15,075 nucleotides of DNA from Frankiales bacterium (GTDB lineage: Bacteria > Actinomycetota > Actinomycetes > Mycobacteriales > SCTD01): NCBI GenBank assembly GCA_025966295.1, contig JAOPVD010000028.1:1-15075 (forward strand), read 5' to 3'. Both the position numbers and the translations under genes were made by a program. The notes under the pieces were generated by a model. The model did no database searches. It saw only the letters and a list, made by a program, of their open reading frames with translations, and had not been told where the DNA came from. Below, in pieces: positions 6,166 to 15,075 of the stretch (its first letter is position 1; every line of letters begins with the position of its first letter).

Positions 6166-6205
6166 GTCCACCGGCGTCCACCGGACCTCGGGGTGGACGT
6201 CCACA
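6166..6205. promoter_or_regulatory. Compact array of DnaA-box cores in oriC
   Basis: GTCCACCGG is repeated at 6166-6174 and 6176-6184 with a 10-bp period. It is followed by the 12-bp perfect palindrome GTGGACGTCCAC at 6193-6204, in which two opposite cores share the central bases; on its right side it reads ACGTCCACA (6197-6205). These are low-affinity matches to the DnaA box. Confidence 0.5.
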
Positions 6206-6429
6206 GTGTCCTCACACCCCGGCACGCCGTCTGACCTGCGACGACGCCGGGAATCCACAGCCCTGCACACCCCTACGACTCCGACGGGTCTTCTCTCTCT
6301 AAGAAATCCTCTTGGGGTTCTGGGAGCTGCCGACCTGTGGACCCCGCTCGATAAATCACAACGCCACGACGGCATACGGCACACTTCCCGTCCCGGAACG
6401 CTGGACGGACTTCAGGAAAGGCACATGAC

Positions 6430-7557
6430 ATGGAGCTGAGGGTCGAGCGCGACGCCCTCGCGGACGCGGTCGTTTGGACCGCCCGTTCGCTGCCCGCCCG
6501 GCCGCCGATGCAGGTGCTGCTCGGGCTGCTGCTCGAGACCACCGAGTCCGGCCTGTCGGTGAGCGGCTTCGACTACGAGGTGTCCTCGCAGATCAGCGTC
6601 GACGTCACGACGGCCGAGCCGGGTCGGGTGCTGGTGCCCGGTCGGCTGCTCGCCGACATCGTCCGCGCGCTGCCGGCCCAGCCGGTCGAGCTGCGCCTGG
6701 AGGGGACCCGGGTCGTCCTGACCTGCGGCGCCGCCCGGTTCACGCTCCCGACGCTGCCGGTGGAGGACTACCCGGCGCTGCCGGCGATGCCGACCACCGC
6801 CGGCTCGCTGGAGAGCGACGTCTTCGGGGCGGCCGTCGCACAGGTGGCCCTCGCGGCCGGCCGCGACGACACGCTGCCGGTGCTCACCGGCGTCCGCCTG
6901 GAGATCGAGGGCGACCAGCTCACGTTGGCCGCGACCGACCGCTACCGGCTCGCCGTGCGCACCCTGACCTGGAAGCCCGAGCAGCTCGACCTGTCGGCGA
7001 CGGCACTGGTGCCCGCGCGCACGCTGGCCGACACCGCCAAGGCGCTCACCAGCGGCCCGGAGGTCACGCTCGCACTGGCGACCGGCGGCGCCGGCGAGGG
7101 CATGATCGGCTTCGAGGGCGGCGGCCGGCGGACCACGTCGCGGCTGCTGGAGGGTGAGTTCCCGAAGTACCGCTCGCTGCTGCCGAACGAGAGCTCGGCG
7201 ATTGCCGAGGTGGCGACCGCCCCGCTCGTCGAGGCCGTGAAGCGGGTGGCGCTGGTCGCGGCCCGCAACGCCCCGGTGCGGCTGAGCTTCTCGGCCGACG
7301 GTGTGGTCCTCGAGGCCGGCGGCCAGGACGACGCGCAGGCCTCCGAGCGGCTGGAGTGCGGTTGGGAGGGCGAGCCGATGTCGATCGCGTTCAACCCGCA
7401 GTACCTGCTCGACGGGCTCGGCGCGGTCGACAGCGACACCACGACGCTGTCGTTCACCGGCCCGACCCGGCCGGCGGTGCTGACCGGCAAGCGGCACGCG
7501 CCGGGCGAGGTCGCGGACTACCGCTACCTGCTCATGCCGGTACGGCTGTCGGGCTGA
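6430..7557 (+). CDS. dnaN: DNA polymerase III beta subunit (sliding clamp) DnaN
   Basis: Ring-shaped dimeric clamp that tethers DNA polymerase III and many repair factors to DNA. The 375 residues form three similar clamp domains of about 120 residues. Family matches include the start MELRVERDALADAV, ATDRYRLAVR at 168-177, GEFPKYRSLLP at 242-252, FNPQYLLDGL at 321-330 and the C-terminal YLLMPVRL at 366-373, part of the partner-binding pocket. The ATG at 6430 is preceded by AGGAAAGG (6414-6421) with an 8-nt spacer. An out-of-frame ATG at 6425 leads only to a 4-residue frame. The gene directly follows the oriC candidate. Confidence 0.98.
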   Translation: MELRVERDALADAVVWTARSLPARPPMQVLLGLLLETTESGLSVSGFDYEVSSQISVDVTTAEPGRVLVPGRLLADIVRALPAQPVELRLEGTRVVLTCGAARFTLPTLPVEDYPALPAMPTTAGSLESDVFGAAVAQVALAAGRDDTLPVLTGVRLEIEGDQLTLAATDRYRLAVRTLTWKPEQLDLSATALVPARTLADTAKALTSGPEVTLALATGGAGEGMIGFEGGGRRTTSRLLEGEFPKYRSLLPNESSAIAEVATAPLVEAVKRVALVAARNAPVRLSFSADGVVLEAGGQDDAQASERLECGWEGEPMSIAFNPQYLLDGLGAVDSDTTTLSFTGPTRPAVLTGKRHAPGEVADYRYLLMPVRLSG

Positions 7558-7610
7558 GCGTGCCGGCCCGCGCCGGCCGGGCTGCGCCTGGACGTGCGAG
7601 AGTGGCCGGC

Positions 7611-8129
7611 ATGGGTTGGAGCAGGGCCGCGCTCGTCCTGGTGCTGGCGACCGGTTGCTCCGGCGGCGGCGGGGCGCCGGCTCCGCGCAGCACGGCCACC
7701 GGGCCGACCCCGTCGGGGAGCGTGACGGCACTGGCCGCCCCGGGCAGCAAGGACTTCGGCTACTTCCCGGCTGTGGTCTCGAGCGGCCCGCCGGTGCGGC
7801 TGTCGTTCGACCGGGCGCAGTTCCTCACCGGCGACGCGGCGAACCGGGCGGCAGCCGCCCACGGGGACGAGACACCGGTGCCGAACGACTACTACGTCGT
7901 GAACGACAACCGCCGGCTCCGGACGCTGGCCCTGGCCGGTGACGTGCAGGTCATCGGCAGCCAGGCACTCAACGGGTACGCCGGTGACCGTTCCGTGGAA
8001 GCGCGGCCGCGCACCGTGCCGCAGCTGCTCGGCTTCGTCGGCACCGCTCAGGGCAAGGAGACCGGGTTCAACCTGGTGTACGGCTCCGGTGGTGTCGTGC
8101 TGCGGGTCGAGGAGCAGTACCAGCCATGA
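7611..8129 (+). CDS. Putative lipoprotein of unknown function between dnaN and gnd
   Basis: A 172-residue protein. The first 16 residues look like a short lipoprotein signal (W-S-R, then AALVLVLATG) ending at C16, a reasonable lipobox for anchoring to the outer face of the cell membrane. Residues 17-45 are a Gly/Pro/Ser/Thr-rich spacer. The folded part (about 48-172) includes FGYFPAVVSSGPPVRLSFDR, FLTGDAANRAA at 71-81, PVPNDYYVVNDNRRLRTL at 89-106 and a C-terminal strand GVVLRVEEQYQP. The PNDYYVVND segment resembles hypothetical proteins I recall from Actinomycetota, but I know no function. The ATG at 7611 has only a weak ribosome site (GAGAG); a GTG at 7602 in frame is an alternative. It lies 53 nt after dnaN and 31 nt before gnd, so co-transcription is possible. 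Confidence 0.75.
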   Translation: MGWSRAALVLVLATGCSGGGGAPAPRSTATGPTPSGSVTALAAPGSKDFGYFPAVVSSGPPVRLSFDRAQFLTGDAANRAAAAHGDETPVPNDYYVVNDNRRLRTLALAGDVQVIGSQALNGYAGDRSVEARPRTVPQLLGFVGTAQGKETGFNLVYGSGGVVLRVEEQYQP

Positions 8130-8160
8130 CCGTGCTGTCGAGCTGAGGGAGGCCACGACG

Positions 8161-9171
8161 ATGGCGACGTTGGGCATGGTGGGGCTGGGCCGCATGGGCG
8201 GCAACATGGCGGAACGGCTGCGGCGGGGCGGGCACACCGTCATCGGCTACGACCGGGCGCCCGGCGCCCGACAGGTCGACTCGCTCGAGGAGCTGGTGGC
8301 GGCGCTGCCGGCACCGAAGGTGGTCTGGGTGATGGTCCCGGCCGGCGAGCCGACGTACCAGACGATCGACGCGCTGAAGGTGCTGCTCGGCCCCGGGGAC
8401 GTCGTGGTCGACGGTGGCAACTCGCGCTACACCGACGACCAGCGGCACGCGATCGACCTGGCGGAGAAGGCGATCGGCTTCGTCGACGCCGGGGTGAGCG
8501 GCGGCGTGTGGGGCCTCACCGAGGGCTACGCACTGATGGTCGGCGGTGAGACGGACGACGTCGAGAAGGTCCAGCCGTTCTTCGACGTCCTCAAGCCGGC
8601 GGGCGACGCCGGGTTCGTGCACGCGGGCAAGGTCGGCGCCGGCCACTTCGCGAAAATGGTCCACAACGGCATCGAGTACGGCCTGATGCAGGCGTACGCC
8701 GAGGGCTGGGAGCTGATGATGGCGACCGACCTCATCACCGACGTGCCGGCCGTGGTGAAGAGCTGGCAGCAGGGGACGGTCATCCGGTCCTGGCTGCTCG
8801 ACCTGATGGTGCGGGCGCTGGATGAGGACAACAACCTGGAGCAGCTGCGGGGCTTCGCGCAGGACTCCGGGGAGGGGCGCTGGACCGTGCAGGCCGCGGT
8901 GGACCACGCGGTGCCGCTGCCCGCGATCACCGCGGCGCTGTTCGCACGCTTCAGCAGCCGGCAGGACGACAGCCCGGCGATGAAGGTGGTGGCCGCGCTC
9001 CGCAACCAGTTCGGTGGGCACGCCGTGACGGCCGCCGCCGGTTCGGTGGAGAAGGGTGCGGACGCCCCCGGCGCCGACGTGAGCTCGCCCGTCGGTGACG
9101 GCCACGACCCGTCCCGTGGTGACGTGCGCGGCGAGCCGGGCACCGCGCCCGGAGAGTCGACGCCGGGCTGA
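8161..9171 (+). CDS. gnd: 6-phosphogluconate dehydrogenase, decarboxylating (short GndA-like form)
   Basis: Pentose-phosphate pathway enzyme converting 6-phosphogluconate to ribulose 5-phosphate and CO2 with reduction of a nicotinamide cofactor. The 336 residues have the N-terminal nucleotide fold GLGRMG at 8-13, DGGNS at 84-88, the substrate loop SGGVWGL at 113-119 and the catalytic segment GHFAKMVHNGIEYG at 161-174 with the family lysine K165. It is shorter than the approximately 470-residue E. coli enzyme and belongs with the compact ~300-residue form; cofactor preference (often NAD in this form) cannot be settled here. Residues after about 295 are a hydrophilic Gly/Asp/Pro tail. The ATG at 8161 has GGGAGG at 8147-8152. 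The gene ends one base before recF. A gnd in this place is also known from Streptomyces. Confidence 0.95.
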   Translation: MATLGMVGLGRMGGNMAERLRRGGHTVIGYDRAPGARQVDSLEELVAALPAPKVVWVMVPAGEPTYQTIDALKVLLGPGDVVVDGGNSRYTDDQRHAIDLAEKAIGFVDAGVSGGVWGLTEGYALMVGGETDDVEKVQPFFDVLKPAGDAGFVHAGKVGAGHFAKMVHNGIEYGLMQAYAEGWELMMATDLITDVPAVVKSWQQGTVIRSWLLDLMVRALDEDNNLEQLRGFAQDSGEGRWTVQAAVDHAVPLPAITAALFARFSSRQDDSPAMKVVAALRNQFGGHAVTAAAGSVEKGADAPGADVSSPVGDGHDPSRGDVRGEPGTAPGESTPG

Positions 9172-9172
9172 C

Positions 9173-10300
9173 ATGCACGTCTCTGCCCTGTCCCTCACCG
9201 ACTTCCGGTCGTGGCCGCAGCTCGACCTCGAGCTGGCGCCGGGCCCGACCGCGCTCGTCGGCAGCAACGGGCAGGGCAAGACCAACATCGTCGAGGCGCT
9301 GCTGTACGTCGCGACGCTGGGCTCCCACCGCGTCAGCGCGGACGCACCCCTGGTGCGGCAGGGTGCGGAGCGCGCGATCGTGCGGGCCCGGGTCGAGCGC
9401 GACGAACGGGCGACGCTGGTCGAGCTGGAGCTCAACCCGGGGCGCGCCAACCGGGCGCGCGTCAACCGCGGACCGGTGCCGCGGGCCCGAGAAGTGCTGG
9501 GGTTGTTGAGGACTGTGCTGTTCGCGCCGGAGGACTTGGCGCTGGTGCGCGGCGATCCGAGCGAGCGACGCAGGTTCCTCGACGACCTGCTGGTGGCCCG
9601 CACCCCGCGGCTCGCCGGGGTCCGGGCCGACTACGACCGGGTGCTCAAGCAGCGCAACGCGCTGCTGAAGACGGCGTTCCTGGCGAAGCGGTCCGGTGGC
9701 GGCGACATGCGCACCCTCGACGTGTGGGACACGCACCTCGCGCAGACCGGCTCGGAGCTGCTGGCCGCCCGGCTCGGGCTGGTGGACGACCTGCTGCCGC
9801 TCGCCGACGTGGCCTACCGCGAGGTCTCCAAGGGCCAGGGGGACCTGATGCTGGCGTACAAGAGCTCGCTGGGCGAGGGGATGCCCGCGTCCCAGGACCG
9901 TGAGGTGCTGGCCGCGGCGCTGCTGTCCGAGCTGGCGCGGGTCCGGCAGAACGAGGTCGACCGCGGGGTGTCGCTGGTCGGCCCGCACCGCGACGAGCTG
10001 GTGCTCACCCTCGGTGCACTGCCGGTGAAGGGCTACGCCTCGCACGGCGAGTCCTGGTCGGTGGCGCTGGCGCTGCGGCTCGCGTCGTACGAGCTGCTCA
10101 AGAGCGACGGCGGCGAGCCGGTACTGGTGCTGGACGACGTGTTCGCCGAGCTCGACACCGGCCGGCGGGAGCGCCTGGCGGCGCTGGTGCAGGGCGCCGA
10201 GCAGGTCCTGGTCACCGCGGCCGTGCCGGACGACGTGCCGGAGCAGCTGGTCGGCGGCCGGTACGACGTGCACGACGGGACGGTCACCCGTGTCCGCTGA
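9173..10300 (+). CDS. recF: DNA replication and repair protein RecF
   Basis: SMC-like ATPase that, with RecO and RecR, loads RecA onto gapped DNA at stalled forks. The 375 residues show Walker A GSNGQGKTN from residue 30, the early helix motif FRSW at 11-14, the LFAPEDLALVRGDPSERRRF stretch at 116-135, the ABC-type signature region HGESWSVALALRLASYELL at 291-309 and Walker B VLVLDDVFAELD at 317-328. The ATG at 9173 lies one base after the gnd stop, and the GTG of dciA lies inside its 3' end, so it is in a tightly packed operon. Length and motifs are normal. Confidence 0.97.
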   Translation: MHVSALSLTDFRSWPQLDLELAPGPTALVGSNGQGKTNIVEALLYVATLGSHRVSADAPLVRQGAERAIVRARVERDERATLVELELNPGRANRARVNRGPVPRAREVLGLLRTVLFAPEDLALVRGDPSERRRFLDDLLVARTPRLAGVRADYDRVLKQRNALLKTAFLAKRSGGGDMRTLDVWDTHLAQTGSELLAARLGLVDDLLPLADVAYREVSKGQGDLMLAYKSSLGEGMPASQDREVLAAALLSELARVRQNEVDRGVSLVGPHRDELVLTLGALPVKGYASHGESWSVALALRLASYELLKSDGGEPVLVLDDVFAELDTGRRERLAALVQGAEQVLVTAAVPDDVPEQLVGGRYDVHDGTVTRVR

Positions 10301-10802
10301 GGAACCGCCACCGTCCACACCGGCACTGTCCGGGCCGGACCTGGTCCGCAAGGCGCTGGCGGAGGCGAAGGCGGCGTCGCGGGCGAAGGGCACCGCGCCG
10401 CGCAGGACCAGCCGGCGTGGCTCGGCGGCCCGCGCCGCCGGCGACTCGCGGGACCCGGTGCCGTTCGGTGCCGCGATCACGCGCCTGGTCGCCGAACGTG
10501 GCTGGCAGGACACCACCACCGCGGCGGGGGTCCTCGCCAACTGGGACCGCGTCGTCGGTCCGGAGATCGCCGACCACTGCCAGCCGGTGTCGCTGCTGGA
10601 CGGTGAGCTGGTGCTGGTCGCCGAGTCGACGGCGTGGGCGACGCAGCTGCGGCTGCTGACCAAGACGCTGCTCAGCCGGATCCGGGAGCACGCGGGGGAA
10701 GGGGTCGCCACCAAGATCGTGGTGCGCGGCCCGGCGCAACCGGACTGGCGCAAGGGGCCGCGGCGGGTGCAGGGCCGCGGACCGCGCGACACCTACGGCT
10801 AG
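10290..10802 (+). CDS. dciA: DciA-family protein (DUF721), replicative helicase operator
   Basis: DUF721/DciA proteins are the widespread, ancestral partners of the replicative helicase DnaB in bacteria lacking DnaC or DnaI; the actinobacterial gene between recF and gyrB is the classic member. The 170-residue protein has a disordered, Lys/Arg/Ala-rich N-terminal part (1-55), then the DUF721 domain at about 58-145 with TAAGVLANWDRVVGPEIADHC and the strand-helix segment DGELVLVAESTAWATQLRLL. A basic tail follows. Position differs from some families, where the domain is N-terminal. The GTG at 10290 overlaps the recF 3' end by 11 nt, which supports coupling. Direct loading activity in this organism is inference. 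Confidence 0.92.
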   Translation: MSAEEPPPSTPALSGPDLVRKALAEAKAASRAKGTAPRRTSRRGSAARAAGDSRDPVPFGAAITRLVAERGWQDTTTAAGVLANWDRVVGPEIADHCQPVSLLDGELVLVAESTAWATQLRLLTKTLLSRIREHAGEGVATKIVVRGPAQPDWRKGPRRVQGRGPRDTYG

Positions 10803-10837
10803 CGTCCTGGGAGCCCGAAGGCTGCTGTGCGTGGGGG

Positions 10838-10856
10838 GACACCGGGTCGGGGTGTC
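10838..10856. terminator. Hairpin after dciA, possible terminator
   Basis: GACACC (10838-10843) and GGTGTC (10851-10856) form a perfect 6-bp stem with a 7-nt loop, 35 nt after the dciA stop. No T-run follows; actinobacterial terminators often lack one, so the role is uncertain. Confidence 0.35.
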
Positions 10857-10913
10857 AGCGCGCCACGCGCCCCTACAGGGCCGTTCCTGAGCCAGACCGT
10901 CTGCCGGTCCGGC

Positions 10914-10919
10914 TACACT
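10914..10919 (+). promoter_or_regulatory. gyrB promoter candidate (-10 element)
   Basis: TACACT at 10914-10919 fits the TAnnnT -10 pattern, about 105 nt before the gyrB ATG. No clear TTGAC-like -35 lies 16-19 nt upstream (the place reads gccaga). The 223-nt gap, unusual in this packed strand, is consistent with a separate gyrB promoter. Confidence 0.5.
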
Positions 10920-10936
10920 CGTCTGAGAAGGCCACC

Positions 10937-10981
10937 GCGGGGCGTTCCCCCGCAGTGACAGCGACCGGCGCTCTTCGCCGG
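10937..10981. promoter_or_regulatory. Two compact hairpins in the gyrB leader
   Basis: GCGGGG (10937-10942) pairs with CCCCGC (10948-10953), and CCGGCG (10965-10970) pairs with CGCCGG (10976-10981). Both have perfect 6-bp GC stems and 5-nt pyrimidine-rich loops (cgttc and ctctt). If transcription begins after the TACACT element, both are in the mRNA leader, ending about 30 nt before the ribosome site GAGGGAG (11011-11017). Confidence 0.55.
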
Positions 10982-11025
10982 CCGACGGTGCGCCCGCCAC
11001 CGCGCGGGCAGAGGGAGCCCTGCGC

Positions 11026-13076
<2,051 letters not shown>

Positions 13077-13077
<1 letters not shown>

Positions 13078-13090
13078 TTCCACGTGGAAC
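13077..13090. promoter_or_regulatory. parS-like palindrome 1 (candidate ParB-binding site)
   Basis: GTTCCACGTGGAAC is a perfect 14-bp palindrome. It differs from the near-universal parS core GTTTCACGTGAAAC only by one symmetric change in each half. Its first base is the last base of the gyrB stop codon. parA at the other end of the window makes a ParB-parS system expected near here. Confidence 0.75.
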
Positions 13091-13103
13091 CACCCCCGCT
13101 GCT

Positions 13104-13117
13104 GTTCCACGTGGAAC
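13104..13117. promoter_or_regulatory. parS-like palindrome 2 (candidate ParB-binding site)
   Basis: This is an identical copy of the 14-bp palindrome GTTCCACGTGGAAC, centred 27 bp after copy 1, in the gyrB-gyrA gap. The preceding base is T, as in the 16-bp parS consensus; the following base is G where A is usual. Two identical copies so close together make chance unlikely. Confidence 0.75.
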
Positions 13118-13159
13118 GGCGCGACACAGAGAGGCACCGCCTGACATGAGGGACGCAGC

Positions 13160-15075
<1,916 letters not shown>

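Larger units (their letters stand above)
5997..6429. other. Probable chromosomal origin of replication (oriC), dnaA-dnaN gap
   Basis: This 433-nt gene-free stretch sits where oriC lies in Streptomyces and Mycobacterium. DnaA-box-like sites: TGGGGACAA (6105-6113) and TGTGGACGA (6117-6125), each with one mismatch; then cores GTGGAC or GTCCAC at 6138, 6166, 6176, 6193, 6199 and 6337, and GAATCCACA (6251-6259). No box is a perfect TTGTCCACA. The least GC-rich patches are at about 6289-6316 and 6348-6362, near the dnaN end, and are candidates for the unwinding element. The region also contains a CRP-like palindrome and must hold the dnaN promoter, for which I see no convincing pair of elements. 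Origin status is inferred from position and box density. Confidence 0.8.

Noticed and set aside
6425..6439. Out-of-frame ATG and 4-residue mini-frame overlapping the dnaN start
   Set aside because: Its spacing to AGGAAAGG is only 3 nt, against 8 nt for the dnaN ATG; it is most likely chance.
8951..10792. 613-residue minus-strand frame opposite recF and dciA
   Set aside because: It has biased Arg/Gln/Pro composition and lies entirely antisense to two well-supported genes.

Overview
This window is the chromosomal replication-origin region of a high-GC Gram-positive bacterium (phylum Actinomycetota). The DNA is very GC-rich, with many GTG starts. The gene order is typical of the group: parA-rsmG-jag-yidC-yidD-rnpA-rpmH on the minus strand, then dnaA-dnaN-gnd-recF-dciA-gyrB-gyrA on the plus strand. 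A gnd gene between dnaN and recF recalls Streptomyces, Frankia and relatives. The genus cannot be read from the sequence.

Left arm (1-3937, minus strand, transcribed away from the origin): rpmH (ribosomal protein bL34), rnpA (RNase P protein), yidD and yidC (membrane protein insertion), jag/khpB (KH-R3H RNA-binding protein), rsmG (16S rRNA methyltransferase) and the N-terminal 240 codons of parA, cut by the window edge. Most junctions are 4-nt start/stop overlaps (ATGA or GTGA), so this reads as one operon. yidC appears to carry a +1-type frame disruption: the reading frame ends early, and a basic tail typical of the family lies in the neighbouring frame just past it.

Origin (3938-6429): the rpmH-dnaA gap (532 nt) holds a minus-strand rpmH promoter candidate, a plus-strand dnaA promoter candidate, two perfect DnaA boxes and a strong hairpin in the presumed dnaA leader. 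After dnaA, the 433-nt dnaA-dnaN gap is the likely oriC. It holds many DnaA-box cores (GTGGAC/GTCCAC), a perfect 14-bp CRP-like palindrome and the most A/T-rich patches of the region.

Right arm (6430-15075, plus strand): dnaN (sliding clamp), a small putative lipoprotein gene of unknown function, gnd (6-phosphogluconate dehydrogenase), recF, dciA (DUF721, helicase operator), then gyrB and the first 638 codons of gyrA. recF is one base from gnd, and dciA overlaps recF by 11 nt. gyrB has its own promoter candidate and a leader with two compact hairpins. The gyrB-gyrA gap carries two identical 14-bp palindromes that closely resemble parS, the ParB-binding centromere. This fits with parA at the other end of the window.

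Taken together the genes cover initiation (DnaA, DciA), elongation (DnaN), repair of stalled forks (RecF), topology (GyrAB) and origin segregation (ParA plus the parS-like sites), flanked by ribosome and membrane biogenesis genes. I see no mobile element, CRISPR array, tRNA or rRNA. Most of the window is conserved housekeeping DNA; the unusual material is in the intergenic sites, the yidC 3' end and the extra lipoprotein gene.
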